Assembly (NCBI RefSeq): GCF_000614545.1
Contig: NZ_BAKW01000024.1
Location: 1 to 42,322 of the forward strand
Length of the DNA: 42,322 nucleotides
Origin: Asaia platycodi JCM 25414
GTDB lineage: Bacteria; Pseudomonadota; Alphaproteobacteria; Acetobacterales; Acetobacteraceae
Direction: 5' to 3'
Below the pieces are notes generated by a model. The model was not told the origin of the DNA. It made no database searches and was given only the letters and a program-made list of their open reading frames with translations. Every line of letters starts with the position of its first letter. Position 1 is the stretch's first letter. Position numbers and translations under genes: made by a program. Positions 18,916 through 30,700 of this stretch are shown here, piece after piece.

Positions 18916-20319
18916 ATGAGTCATGGTTCTCCTTCCGCTCCAGGCGACGCGAAAGTTCCGCTGGTAGGAAAAATGATGCTCGCCGCGATTCTGGCCGCTG
19001 TGGCCGGATTGATGTTCGGGCTCGATATCGGTGTGATTTCTGGCGCACTCGGCTTCATAACGAAGGAATTCAACGCGAGCGTTCCCGCTCAGGAATGGAT
19101 CGTCTCCTCAATGATGGTGGGCGCTGCCATCGGCGCACTCTGCGCCGGGCGGCTGTCCTATTCGATTGGCCGCAAACGCGCGCTAGTTCTCAGCGCGGCG
19201 CTTTTCATGATTGGCGCCCTGTGCTGCGTTGGCGCCAGTTCGGCTACGATGCTCATCGTCGCTCGTGCCATTCTCGGCCTGGCTATCGGCATCGCGAGCT
19301 TCGTGGCACCGCTCTATATTTCCGAAGTGGCAGACGAACAGCATCGCGGAAGCCTGATCTCGGTCTATCAGCTCATGATCACGATCGGCATTCTTCTGGC
19401 TTTCGTGTCGGACGCCATTTTTGCCTATCGTGGCGCTTGGCGCTGGATGCTCGGCATCGTCGCCGTTCCTGGCGCCTTCTTCCTGATCGGGTCGCTCTTT
19501 CTGCCTGACAGCCCACGCTGGCTGATGCTGCGCGGCCGTCACGACGAAGCGCTAGAAACGCTGACCGCTCTGCGTCCGTCGCGCGAAGAAGCCGTGCGCG
19601 AGATCGGAGATATTCAGGAGGGCCTGAAGCAGAAGCAGCGCGGCTTCTCGATGTTCCTCGAAAATCCGAACTTCCGCCGCTCGGTAATGCTGGGCATCGG
19701 TCTCCAGATCGTGCAGCAGCTCACCGGCATCAACGTCGTCATGTATTACGCTCCGCGCATTTTCGAAGTCGCCGGGTTCGGTCAGGACGGCCAGATGTGG
19801 GGTACGGCCATCGTCGGCCTCGTCAACATGCTCGCCACCTTCATTGCCATAGGCTTTGTCGATCGCTGGGGCCGTCGCCCGATGTTGATCGCCGGCTTCA
19901 TCATCATGGCCATCGGCATGGGCGCTCTCGCGGTTCTGCTCTCGCTCGGACAGGATTCGAGCACGCTGATGCATTATCTCTCCGTGGCCGTGCTGCTGCT
20001 CTTCATCACCGGTTTCGCCTTCTCGGCTGGCCCGCTGATCTGGGTGCTCTGCGCCGAAGTTCAGCCGCTTCAGGGTCGCGATTTCGGCATCGCCTGCTCG
20101 ACCTTCACCAACTGGATTGCCAATATGGCGGTCGGCTCGACCTTCCTAACACTTCTTGGTGCCCTTGGCCCCTCGCACACGTTCTGGCTTTATGCCGCAC
20201 TGAACGCCGTGTTCATTCTGGTAACGCTTGCCTTCGTGCCCGAGACGCGCGGCGTTACGCTTGAATCGCTCGAGCACAAGCTCAACCAGGGTGTCAGGCT
20301 TCGCGATATCGGCCGCTGA
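18916..20319 (+). CDS. galP: Sugar porter of the MFS (GalP/XylE-type proton symporter)
   Basis: 467 aa from ATG 18916, matching the usual 460-480 aa. Twelve hydrophobic segments are apparent. Sugar-porter signatures: GLMFGLDIGVISGAL in helix 1, GRLSYSIGRKRAL between helices 2 and 3, PLYISEVADEQHRGSL after helix 4, FLPDSPRWLM before the central loop, QQLTGINVVMYYAPRIF in helix 7, DRWGRRPM, and VPETRGVTLE at the C-terminus. It imports a hexose or pentose with a proton. Substrate cannot be assigned; galP is used by analogy with the closest described family. Followed by a strong terminator, so monocistronic. Confidence 0.9.
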   Translation: MSHGSPSAPGDAKVPLVGKMMLAAILAAVAGLMFGLDIGVISGALGFITKEFNASVPAQEWIVSSMMVGAAIGALCAGRLSYSIGRKRALVLSAALFMIGALCCVGASSATMLIVARAILGLAIGIASFVAPLYISEVADEQHRGSLISVYQLMITIGILLAFVSDAIFAYRGAWRWMLGIVAVPGAFFLIGSLFLPDSPRWLMLRGRHDEALETLTALRPSREEAVREIGDIQEGLKQKQRGFSMFLENPNFRRSVMLGIGLQIVQQLTGINVVMYYAPRIFEVAGFGQDGQMWGTAIVGLVNMLATFIAIGFVDRWGRRPMLIAGFIIMAIGMGALAVLLSLGQDSSTLMHYLSVAVLLLFITGFAFSAGPLIWVLCAEVQPLQGRDFGIACSTFTNWIANMAVGSTFLTLLGALGPSHTFWLYAALNAVFILVTLAFVPETRGVTLESLEHKLNQGVRLRDIGR

Positions 20320-20353
20320 CCGCCGACTGAAACGACCTGTTTCAAAGTTGAGG

Positions 20354-20379
20354 CCCCGCAGTTTCTGCGGGGCTTTTTC
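20354..20379 (+). terminator. Intrinsic terminator after the sugar porter gene
   Basis: Perfect 9-bp GC-rich stem GCCCCGCAG / CTGCGGGGC (20354-20362 with 20366-20374), TTT loop, then TTTTTCTT. A textbook rho-independent terminator 34 bases after the stop codon. Confidence 0.95.
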
Positions 20380-20422
20380 TTCGCTTGACGTTCAGGTGAC
20401 AAATCCGCATTCCCTGAACACC

Positions 20423-21585
20423 ATGCGTATTGCTGCCATCCTCCTCGCCGCCGGTTCCGGTCGCCGCTTCGCTGATGCCAGCGCCGCCGCCACTGCCGGC
20501 CTCGCCGCCATGCCGAAGCAGTATATGCTGCTCGGTGGCAAGACCGTCATTCGTCACGCTGCCGAGGCGCTGCGCGACCATGTGACCCTCATCCAGCCGG
20601 TCGGAGACGATCCTCTGCTCCTGCAGGCGCTCGACGGACTGTATACCCTCCCGCCTGTTACTGGCGGCCGGGAACGTCAGGACAGCGTCCGTGCCGGGCT
20701 GGAAGCCCTGGCCCGCCTCCCCGAGCCACCCGATCTGGTGCTGGTGCATGACGGGGCCCGCCCCTATGTCCCTGCAGCGGTCGTGCGCAACGTCCTGAAG
20801 GCTCTCGAGCAGCACCCCGGAGCCATTCCGGCTGTAGCTGTCGCTGACACACTCAAGCGCGGCCGTGACGGTCTGGTGGACACAACGGTTTGTCGCGAAT
20901 CGCTTTGGCGTGCGCAGACGCCGCAAGGCTTCCATTTCCCGCTTCTGCTGGATCTGCATCGCACCCATCAAGGCCGGTGACGGATGATGCTGCCCTGCTC
21001 GAAGCAGCGGGCCACCCCGTCGCTTTGGTTCAGGGTGCCGAAGACAATATCAAACTGACCCTACCGGAGGATCTCGTGCGTCTGGAACGACTGCTCGGCT
21101 CAACCCCACTCCCGCGCACCGGACTGGGCTATGACGTTCACGCCTTCGAGGCGGGTCGCCCGCTGATCCTCTGTGGCATCACCATTCCCCATGATCGCGG
21201 CCTCGCCGGGCATTCGGACGCCGATGTCGGCATTCATACGCTATGCGACGCAATCTATGGCGCACTGGCGGAAGGCGATATCGGACGCCATTTTCCGCCA
21301 ACCGATAACGAGTGGAAAGATATGGATTCGGCCCGTTTCCTGATCCACGCTGGCGAGCGTATCCGTCAGCGCGGCGGCATGCTGATCAACGCCGATGTGA
21401 CGCTCATCTGCGAGCGCCCGAAGATCGGCCCTCATGCACAAGCCATGCGCGAACGCCTTGCCGTCCTGCTTCAGGTCGACGTCGAACGGATTTCGGTCAA
21501 GGCCACCACGTCTGAGCGTCTGGGCTTTACCGGGCGTGAAGAAGGTATTGCAGCGACTGCGGTAGCGACTGTTCTTGTGCCCTGA
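20423..21585 (+). CDS. ispDF: IspDF, bifunctional MEP-pathway enzyme (frameshifted)
   Basis: Fusion of IspD (2-C-methyl-D-erythritol 4-phosphate cytidylyltransferase) and IspF (2,4-cyclodiphosphate synthase), two steps of isoprenoid precursor synthesis. The IspD part shows [16 protein letters not shown] and [10 protein letters not shown]. The IspF part, from about residue 230, shows [20 protein letters not shown] with the metal-binding Asp and His, [20 protein letters not shown] and [13 protein letters not shown]. The frame breaks at about 20975 between the two domains; restoring one C at 20974-20975 ([19 protein letters not shown]) gives 388 codons. The pathway is essential in bacteria that lack the mevalonate route, so a real mutation is unlikely. 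Confidence 0.95.
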
Positions 21586-21615
21586 AAAAGACGTTCCGCA
21601 GGATCGCCGGAATAT

Positions 21616-21646
21616 AAAAAAAGCCCGGCTTTCACCGGGCTTTTTT
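21616..21646. terminator. Bidirectional intrinsic terminator
   Basis: An A-run, stem GCCCGG / CCGGGC (21623-21628 with 21635-21640), and TTTTTT (21641-21646). The A-run on one side and T-run on the other make it functional in both directions. It ends ispDF on the plus strand 37 bases after the stop and could end a minus-strand gene stopping at 21645. Confidence 0.92.
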
Positions 21647-21904
21647 AATCTCTGCCATGTGCATGAAACAGGCAATCGGAGCCGCCCCCAGGCATCGCCA
21701 GAGTCTGACGGGACACCGATCTGACCGGCCTCAGCCCCTGATAGCGCAGATCACAACGATCACTGGTGTTGCCGCGAGCAGGAGCCAGACATTCTGAACG
21801 CAGCGCGCCACGAAATGCGCCGAGCGCACTTTGAAGGGAATGCGGCGGATGAGAGATTCTGCCGAGATATTGTCTTCGATTACGGAATGAATACGAGACG
21901 ACAT
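21645..21904 (-). CDS. Possible small protein gene, probably frameshifted
   Basis: Two overlapping readings exist. ATG 21904 (AGGG 6 bases upstream) opens a 57-codon frame with residues SVIEDNISAESLIRRIPFKVR and stops at 21731. Another frame, open from 21986, runs to TAA 21645-21647 and ends RQTLAMPGGGSDCLFHAHGRD, directly abutting the bidirectional terminator. Joining them with one missing base near 21780 gives an 87-codon gene, in line with the breaks elsewhere here. The terminator position supports a minus-strand transcript. I recognise no family, and the 113-codon unbroken frame 21645-21986 is an equally possible reading. Confidence 0.4.
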
Positions 21905-22037
21905 TGGCTACCCTTACACGATTTCTTCTGATTACCAGACCAGATTTAAGACCACCACAGTGGTCGGTCCAGTAACCAATAGTCACCTAATGTGATGACT
22001 GGATCGATTGCCGATCTAGGCCGCAATCATGGCGAAA

Positions 22038-22769
22038 TCATGCCTCGTTTGACGCTTTTTCATGCGCAAGGGTAACAAAGTCCAGAGCAGCGCCTATGTC
22101 GCTGGCGTTGCGTTCCATCTCCTGGATAAGCGCGTCGTCCTCACCCCACTGGGCCATCTGATGACGCTCCTCGACACTCGCCATGGCGCAGGCCGATACG
22201 AGGTCGATCCAGCCTTCAGCCAGACCGATCGCCAGAATGAGACTCCCGGTTGCCGGGGCGCAGACCGCCACACAGGTCAGGGCAGCGTCATCGAGCCTGC
22301 CGAGCGCAGCAGCATAGGCGTCCTGCACCTCGATCCCTGCGTTATGTGGCAGGAGACTTCTCGTGATCGGGGGCCGTACTCCATGGTGGGCCTCGAACAG
22401 GTCGAGAGCCGGATCGAAGAGTACATCCTGCTCGCGTCCGAGCGCGCCCGTCGCGCGATAACAGAGCAGGTCGCTCTCTCCATAGGCCATAAGCCCGCCG
22501 ATGATCTGCTCCCGATCAGGGGCGATCCGTTCGATCTGTGTGCCTGCCATCTGCGTCAGGGGAAGATCGCTGGTCCTGAAGGCCGCACCGGGCGTAATGG
22601 CGCGCCACTCCTCCGCGATGCGCTCGGCCAGCGCCCTCGACGGCACGATCAGCGGATTTCCTCCCGGCAGACGGAAGGAGCGCCCGTCCAGGCGTACCTC
22701 GTGACCCGATGGCACGTCACTCGGCACGACATGGACCTCTTTCCAGAAGCGTTTGATCGTCTGGCTCAA
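22038..22769 (-). CDS. ATP12-family F1-ATPase assembly chaperone
   Basis: 243 aa. Family features include RFWKEVHV near the N-terminus, a VRLDGRSFRLPGGNPLIVPS strand pair, LPLTQMAGTQIERIAPDR, GESDLLCYRA and LAEGWIDLVSACAMASVEERHQMAQWGEDD near the C-terminus. In mitochondria ATP12 binds the F1 alpha subunit before assembly; alphaproteobacterial homologues are presumed to do the same for ATP synthase. Last gene of the minus-strand operon; its ATG overlaps the stop of the asmA-like gene by 4 bases. Confidence 0.92.
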   Translation of the reverse strand: MSQTIKRFWKEVHVVPSDVPSGHEVRLDGRSFRLPGGNPLIVPSRALAERIAEEWRAITPGAAFRTSDLPLTQMAGTQIERIAPDREQIIGGLMAYGESDLLCYRATGALGREQDVLFDPALDLFEAHHGVRPPITRSLLPHNAGIEVQDAYAAALGRLDDAALTCVAVCAPATGSLILAIGLAEGWIDLVSACAMASVEERHQMAQWGEDDALIQEMERNASDIGAALDFVTLAHEKASNEA

Positions 22770-25269
22770 TGCAGCAATCCCAGCCCATGAAGGAGTTCGG
22801 CAGCCTTGTTGTGCTTCTTGCGTTCGGGCGCGGCCTCACCCGCCAGATTCTCGCGCGCGGCCTCAAGCACGCTCGGGCAGGCATCGGGCTCGCTGCCGCC
22901 GATTGTCACCTCGAAGCGACCACCGGAATTCGCCTCCTGCTGAGCCTTGGGCGCCTCGAGCGTTCCGGTCACCAGAACAGAAGTAGAAGCCCCGGTGCCA
23001 GCGATGCCGATGCGCGGCAGAAGATGCAGATTGAGGGTCTGATTCACCAGCCCGTAGCTGCCATGACCCGAAAGGCTCAGGCACCGGCTTCCATACCGAG
23101 CGTGTCGAACTGCGCACGGCCATCGGCGAAACTGGCGTGAAGCCCCAGGCAACGAACCGACAGATCGCCACGTGGCAGCAATGCCCTTGCAGAATCTCCG
23201 AGATAGGGACCGAGAGGCCCGGTCGCGATGGCGCCACCGACCATCGAAAGACCCAGATGTCCATTCAGCGAGGCCATCAGCGCCTCTCTGGTGTCACCAT
23301 GCGCTTCGAGCTGCCCCACGAGCATCAACGGCCCTTTGAAGAAATTCGGCATGGCGAGCAGGTTCTGAGCCAATGTCGCCGGAAACAGAAGCGGTGTCAG
23401 AGACAATGTCAGCGACGCAGGCTTCTCGCTCATATCATAAACGGCACGGCCCGAGAGAGTCATGCCGTTCCCGCTACCGTTGACCGAATCGAGCGTCAGT
23501 CGACCTGCATCGAGACGTGCCTGAGCGGAAATTCCGGTGTAGTCGGCGGCATTGAAACGCACCGTCTCGGCCGAAACATCCAGCATGCCGCGCCCTTCCG
23601 ACACGAGTCTCGACCAGAAGAGGCCGCCACTTGCGGGAATCGTCTTGTCAGTGACCTGCCCTGCCGAATTGTCTGACGGGCCCCCGGTCTGGGACACATT
23701 TCCGCCTGAGGATGACGCCTGCTTCTGCACGGTCAGGGCTGAAACGGGATTGGGCAGTATCGGCTGGAGCGGTGCGGTTGTCTGCGTGGCTTTCGGCTTG
23801 GCCCAGAGTGCGGCCAACGCATCGAGATCGAGATGCTGGAAATGCAGCTTGCCCTCGATCTCGGGCTGAGCGGCATTCTGAACTGTCGCATCGAGTACTG
23901 CGACGGCTTCATGGCTGTTCAGGGTCAGTGCCTTGACAAGGATCTTGCCTGAGCCATCACGTTCGAACCCGCCCTTGAGCGTGACCTCATGCAGGGCTGA
24001 CTGACGCAGCGGCAGGGTATCGGCGCCACCATCGAGTGACAGCGTCGACTGTGCTGCCCCGATCATGCCCGAGAGATGGCCATGAAGACCCTCGGCCTTG
24101 CCCAGACGAGCTGCCTCGCGCAGATCGACCGAGACCGCCAGAGGCATCTCGAAGGCGGTCTGCCAGGAGGTTCCTGCCTGAGCCAGCGTGCCGAACGCAC
24201 CCTGCATGGCGAGGGCTGGCATCGCCCCCTGGAGCCTGGCGGTAACGGTAAGAGCGGAAGAGAGCGTCTCTGCATCCGCATGAAGAGCCAACGCAGATAC
24301 GCCGTGCCAAGACGGCGCGGAGTCGAGATGAAGATGCAGATGATTCACGCCCAGTCGCGACAGATCGAGCTTGCGGTTATCGTCCTGCGGGTCTGCATCG
24401 AAAATCCCGATCTCGCCACCGAACCCCGTAACGGCAGGCAGGTTGGCGTTGGGGAACAGCGCCTCGACATCCTTGAGCGACGCCATTTCGCCACGCAGCA
24501 CGCCGGAAAACCCACGCATATGGCGCATATCGCTGACCTGACCGTCAAAATTCAGCCAGTCCTGCTGCTTGCCCTCCTTGCCGAGCGTAGCGCCCAGACT
24601 GAGTGCCCATGGAGGATTGGCGCCCTGAAACAGGGAGAGCGGACCGATATGACCATTCACACGAAAAGGCGTCTCGCCACGCGTGCCGTGGATATCGAGA
24701 TAAGGCGCGCTTGAAGCAAGACCGTCGAATTCCGCATGGTCGATCGATACGGAACCACCATGATGGGCAAAACGGTCGTCGAGCGAAAACGCCATACGAT
24801 CGAGCTTCGCCGAGCCAATCCTGAGGCTCCAACGCGCCGCCGGGTGCGAAGACTTGGCTGGAGCTGTCGCCTTGTCTTCCGACTGGGCGTGGAAGTCCCA
24901 GTTCGCCTGACCAGCTTCATCACGATGAAGCATGACAGCACCGCGTTGCAGAGTGAGATTTTCAAGACGGATTTCCCGCCACAAAAGCGGGACAAGCGCG
25001 ATGGAGGCGCGGATGTCACGCGCCTGAAGCATGGGCGTATTCGATTCCCCGCTGATATCGGAGAAAGCAACCTCATGCGCGCTCACACTCGGCCAGGGCA
25101 GAAAACCAACCGAGAATCGCGCCATGGTCAGATCGCGCCCTGTCTGACGCTTGACCGCAGCAATGACGTCGGATTTCAGATTCGAACGATCGATCAGGAA
25201 ATCGGCCGAAACGGCCAGACCTGTCGCCAGCACGAGAAGGACGATCAGTACCGCAGCCAGACGCCTCAT
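22766..25269 (-). CDS. AsmA-family envelope protein (frameshifted)
   Basis: 834 aa after repair. An N-terminal membrane anchor (MRRLAAVLIVLLVLATGLAVSADFL) precedes a long beta-rich periplasmic region of the AsmA/TamB clan; DLTMARFSVGFLPWPSVSAHEVAFSD and LENLTLQRGAVMLHRDEAGQANWDF are characteristic of AsmA N-termini. Such proteins form hydrophobic grooves thought to move lipids to, or tune assembly of, the outer membrane. The main frame stops at 23077; the last ~107 residues are in another frame. One missing C on the coding strand at 23086-23087 joins LGMEA to RCLSLSGHGSYGLVNQTLNL. Starts with a 4-base overlap with the rluC-like stop. Confidence 0.88.
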
Positions 25270-26259
25270 TTTTTGACTCCCTTGAAGCCGACACGCTCAG
25301 GCCTGGGTGTATCGCCCGAGCTGAAGCCAAGATCCTTGAATGTCGTGCGCATATGCGGCGGCAAGGGCGCCGCCACACGCAGGCGCCCGCCCGCCGGATG
25401 CGGGAACTCGAGAGAACGGGCATGAAGATGCAGCCTGTCGGTAAACCCCTCCATATGCGCAGCCTTACCGCCATATTTCGGATCGCCGAGAATAGGTGTA
25501 CCAAGTGTCTCACAATGCACGCGCAGCTGATGCGTACGTCCGGTCAGGGGTTTAAGCGCCAGCCAGGACAATCTCTTGCCTGCAGCATCGACGACTTCAT
25601 AATCGGTCTTGGCGACCATGGCGTCTTCGTCTTCGCGCGTTGCGGCGATCATCAGTGAGCCATTACCCGCGCCCAGCTTGGCCAGAGGCTGATCGATCAC
25701 GCCTGAGCCCGGCATGGGGCGTCCGACGACGATCGCCCAATAGGTCTTGTCGACATCGCGCCCGCGAAAGGCAGCCGCGAGCTTGGCCGCAACACCCGGC
25801 GTGCGAGCCAGCAGCAGCAACCCTGACGTGTCACGGTCGATACGATGCACCAGCCGGGGCCGGTCATGCAGCTCACCACGCAGCCCGTCGAGCATCATGT
25901 CGATATGTTTGGTGATGCCCGGACCGCCCTGGGTCGCCAGACCAGAGGGCTTGTCGAGCACGATCACATGGTCGTCGCGATAGAGCACCATGCGCTCGAT
26001 TTCACGCGCCAGCTGCGGATCGAGAGGCGCGGGCCGGTCGGACTGGGGCGCTGTCGGCGCTGGCAACGGCGGGATGCGCAGGCTCTGTCCGGGGGCGAGA
26101 CGGCTGGCGCCGGTCACGCGCTTGCCATCGAGGCGCACCTGCGGTGCGACACAGCTTTTGCAGCGCGCCTTGGGTAAGATCGGGGAAATGGCGGCGAAAC
26201 CAGCGATCAAGGCGCATATCGGCCTCATCTTCACTGACAATACGGGTCGTGACACTCAT
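25266..26259 (-). CDS. rluC: RluC/RluD-family 23S rRNA pseudouridine synthase (frameshifted)
   Basis: 331 aa after repair. The S4-like RNA-binding domain starts at ATG 26259 (IVSEDEADMRLDRWFRRHFPDLTQGALQKLC) and continues in another frame as QVRLDGKRV. The catalytic domain has the active-site motif VHRIDRDTSGLLLLA with the conserved Asp, and the LTGRTHQLRVH motif. It isomerises uridine in large-subunit rRNA. The break needs two bases restored on the coding strand at about 26142 (CRTGQVRLDGKRV), giving 332 codons. RluC is preferred over RluD by layout but this is not certain. The start overlaps the rarA stop by 4 bases (ATGA). Confidence 0.88.
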
Positions 26260-27645
26260 GGCCGACGGCTTGCCCGTATTGCGGCCTGCCTGTCCAGATT
26301 TTTTCTGATCTCCCGCTCCTGCCCGCGGTCGGTCGGCTGGTAAAGCGCCACGCGTTCCATCTCGTCTGGAAAGTAATTCTGGCCCGAAAACCCGTCTTCC
26401 GTATCGTGATCATACTCGTAGCCCTTGCCGTAGCCGATGCTCTTCATCAGCTTGGTGGACGCGTTGCGGATATGATGCGGCGGCCCGAGACTTCCCGTCT
26501 CACGGGCCAGTTTGCGGGCCTGGTTATAGGCCCGATAAACGGCGTTCGATTTCGGCGCCGTGGCGAGATGCACCACGAGCTGGGCCAGAGCCAGCTCTCC
26601 TTCAGGGCTGCCAAGACGTTCATAGGTCTCCCACGCTGCGACTGCCGAGGGGCAATGCCGAGGGATCGGCCATGCCGACATCCTCAGCCGCAAAACGTGT
26701 CAGGCGCCGGGCGATATAACGGGCGTCTTCTCCCCCTTCGAGCATACGGGCGAACCAGTAGAGACCGGCATCGGGGTCTGAACCGCGCAACGATTTATGG
26801 AGCGCCGAAATGAGATTGTAATGCTCTTCGCGGTCCTTGTCATAGAGAACCGCCCTGCGCGCCACCACGGTAGCCAGACCTGCCGTATTTAGGTTCTCGT
26901 CCTCAGGCAGGGCCTGTATCTGCTCGACCAAATTGAGCAGATAACGCCCATCGCCATCGGCCATGGCCCTGAGCGAAGCACGCCCGTCTTCGGTCAGCGG
27001 CAACGCCCTGTCTGCCTCCTGCTCGGCGCGCTGCAGAAGTTTCTCCAGCCCGGCATCATCCAGACGGTTGAGCACGAGAACCTGACAGCGCGAGAGCAAG
27101 GCACCGTTGAGCGCAAAAGACGGATTCTCCGTTGTCGCCCCGATCAGAATGACTGTGCCACGCTCGACATAAGGCAGAAACCCGTCCTGCTGGGCCCGAT
27201 TGAAACGGTGAATCTCATCGACGAAAAGCAGCGTGCCGCGCCCTGTCTCCTGCTGGAAGCGCGACGCTGTCTCAAAGGCCTTCTTCAGATCGGCGACACC
27301 GGAAAAAACGGCTGAAATCTGCTCGAAACGCAGCTTTGCCTCACGCGCCAGCAAGCGCGCGATGGTTGTCTTTCCGCATCCCGGCCCTCCCCAGAGAATC
27401 AGGCTCGGCAGCGTTTTGCGCCTCAGCATCTGGCTGAGCATACCTGACGGCCCCAGCAGATGATCCTGCCCCACAACCTCAGCGAGTTGCCTTGGGCGCA
27501 GACGATCGGCCAGAGGCTGGGTCTGAGGCGCCATTTCCGACGCGAGTGGCGCAGCAGGGGGGCGAGAGGTCGCAGCAGGTGGCGCCCCCCTGCTCACATG
27601 GGGGGGCGGTGCGCCGAACAGGTCTGCATTGCTGTCATCGCGCAT
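26256..27645 (-). CDS. rarA: RarA (MgsA), replication-associated recombination ATPase (frameshifted)
   Basis: AAA+ clamp-loader-like ATPase acting at stalled forks. Visible: LADRLRPRQLAEVVGQDHLLGPSGML, Walker A WGGPGCGKTT, Walker B LLFVDEIHRFNRAQQD, sensor IGATTENPSFALNGALLSRC and the C-terminal WETYERLGSPEGELALAQ and YPDE-like NYFPDEM regions. The frame breaks around 26647. Here the simplest repair removes one extra base (SALPLAVAAWETYERLGS), or adds two, unlike the other breaks in this window. Removing one base gives 463 codons. An N-terminal Pro/Ala extension of about 40 residues precedes the conserved core. Confidence 0.92.
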
Positions 27646-27730
27646 GGCGCCTCTCCCTTGTTGCCGTCCCCAAGCAGGACGAAACGCATTCGGCCCAAGC
27701 AGGGGCCTGTGCCCGCTACCCGCTCGCCTA

Positions 27731-30700
27731 TTATTTGGCGAGCTGGCGCATTACCCCGGGTAATAGCATGGCAAAGGGATTGACCGAGAGTGTCGGATTG
27801 CCCGCCGTGCCCGTCACCGTGAAAGTCGCGGCGAGAAAGCCCCCGCCCTTCTCCGGCGAGAACAGCTTGCCGACATTGGGCAGACGTCCCGGTGCCGCGT
27901 TGATGCCGAAAACCGGCACCACCGTGCCCTGGAGGTCAAGCTTGCCCTGATCGAGTCCGATTTTTCCCTCAAGCGTCGCACCGAGCGCCGGATTGCCGAG
28001 ATGCCCTTCACGGATCGTCATGACATCGTTGGTGATCTTCACCGGTAGTCGCAGATGCTGCACCTCGAAACGCTCGTCACTGGCCTGAGACCAGTTGAAC
28101 ACGGAAAGATGGGTAGCCGCCGTCAAGGCTGCTGGTGGCTGCATGAACGTGAAGGGAGAGACGGAAATGATACCGTCGAATGGCGGCAACTGACCGGTAC
28201 CACCATCGCCGACATGTCCGGCAATCCGGGCCTTGCCGCCTTCGAGCCGAGCCGTCATGCCGGTTTGGCTCAGCAGCGTGCCCAGATTCTCGACATCAAG
28301 CTGCAAATAGCGCCCCGTGCCCCGAGGGATGAGCTGCATTTGCACCGCAACGGGCTGTCGTGCGGAAAAACGACCAGTTTCCAGGCGGTGGTTCCGATGC
28401 TCGAGATGAGCCACCACCCCACCGAATGAACCGGTCGGGCTGTAAAACAGGCGGTCAGTGGCAAGATCGACATTCCACCTCATTTCCGGCGCCGGTTTTG
28501 CGGTAAGCTTCTCTATCGGGTGAGCCGGCTTTCTGGCTGTCTTTTCTTTCGTGTCATCGCCATGAAGCAAGGGAGCCAGATCGAGATCATGCGCGTGGAC
28601 ATGCACATTGACCGGTGCCCCCTCGAAGCTGGGCAATTCGATCACGGCATCGCCATTCGATCGGCCGATGACGAAATTATCGAGGGCCAGACTCCGTACC
28701 TGCCCCTGGGCAACCTGGCCGCGCCCCTCAACATGCAATCCCGGCCCCTCCGCCGAGATCTGGTCAAGCGCCGCGATATGCCCCTCTTTCAAGCCGATAT
28801 GAGCCGAGGCCGTCGCCTCATCGCCCTGTATCTTGCGCCAGACCGGGATGGCCAGCGCGGCATCGCCAAGATTCAGGGAGAGCAGCAGATCGGCTTGCCC
28901 GTCGAAACGCGCCTTGTAATCGGCCACAAGCTGCGCCCGGCCCTTGAACAGACTTTGGCTACCGATATGCGAATGCTCGAGCGCCGCCTCGTCGAACACT
29001 GAAACGGCGTGGACCTGCTCACGCAGCCCCCCATCGCGGCTCAGAAAATTTTCTTCGAGTTGGGCGGTGGTCGGCACATTGTCGAGCAGACCACTGCCGC
29101 TCAGGGTAAGGCGACGCTCTGTCGCCTTCATCGTGCCGGAAGCACAGGTCAGATCGCGCCCGAGCACCACATTACCCAGAGCGACGTTCTTGAAACGTGC
29201 CTCCGCATCCACATGAATCTGGTCGTTTTCGATATGGGACGACAAGGGCAGGCTGATCTTCCCTGTGACGGTCACCGGGCCGGAAGGATGGGTAAACGGC
29301 AGCGGGTGACGCGACAGCAGATGCAGTCTCGGCTGCGCCAATAGCCCAAGATGCGCGGCCAGATCGCCAGAGAGAACGAGACTGATCGTGCCCATCTGGT
29401 CGCGCGCCAGCAGATCGCTGATCAGCATGCTCCCGCCATCGAGATGCAGACTGGGCGCATTTCCGGCATCGCTGCTGGGCTGCGTGCCGCTCAGAAATCG
29501 ATTTTCAGTGTGTCCGGTCCGTCGAAACTGAATCGCGCCGAGACATTCTGAGCAGGCGGGATCGGCCGCAGCCAATGCACCGTAGTGTCATCCACCTCGA
29601 GGGCCGCCGCAGTCTGGATTGGGCGCAGGTGACCCCAACCAGTCTCGCTGCGCAGAGTGGCTGCAATCGAAAGCCCCTTGCCCGTGCCTTGCGTAAGATT
29701 GCGCGTTACCCAGCGGCGCGCGCCTTTCATGACGATACGCGGCCAGATGGCTGCAAGATGCGGCACATCGAGCGTGGTGGCGGAAGCGGAAATCCGACCA
29801 TCGATCTGCCTTGCACGCGCGAACGAATCGACGTTCAGCGTGCCGCTCGCTGCAAAATGCGTGGGGTGACCGAGATCGTCGATCAGCGTGATTCCTGCGT
29901 GCGCATCATCGATGAAGGCTTTCCCGCCTTGCAGGGAAAGATGAGCGGAGACACTGCCATCGGATAGCTGAAGCGGCTGATCGTCCTTCTGATCGATCGT
30001 GCCCTTGCCGAAAGCGAGTGAGAGCCAGACTTCAGAAATCGGTAGCGCGCTCCTGGCTACCGGCGTTGACGGCATAAGCTGCAAACGAGCCTTCAGTGTT
30101 ACCGGGAGATGCCAGGCCTGACCATGCGGCAAAAGCCCCGCAAAAAGGGTTGGCGTCACAGGGCCGAGCATCATCTGCCATGAGGCGCCAACTCCCTCCC
30201 CCGCAAGGCCACGAGCCGTGAAAGGCATCGTCGGGTCGGCCGCAGGGCCGAATGCCCCGTCCATCCGCCCGAGCCAGCCGTATAAGTCGGTGCCAGGGGG
30301 GCGGTCGAGTGAAGCCAGACCTACATGCAGCGCGAGATCGCCAGTCCCCCGATCATGGCCCGGCAGTGCGTCATGAAGCGTGGTCGTCACGTCATGCAGC
30401 GTGACCGCGCGCAGGAAAGCCACCGAAAACCCGCCGGAACGGGAGGGCCGATGCACAGCGCCAGACCAGTCGAGATCGACACTGCCATCAGGCGCACGCC
30501 GCAGGATGATCCGTGCCGTGTCGATGTCGAGACGCGTCGGTTCGAAAGAGCCGCGCAGGAGCGGTGCCATTCTGAGCGCCATGCGGGCATCACGGGCAGC
30601 AAGGGTCGCGCTGCCATCCTGCCGGAGGATGCGCAGGCCCTTCGCTTCGACGATCAGAAGGGGATGAACATGTTTCAGCCCCGGTTGCCAGCTCAGCAGG

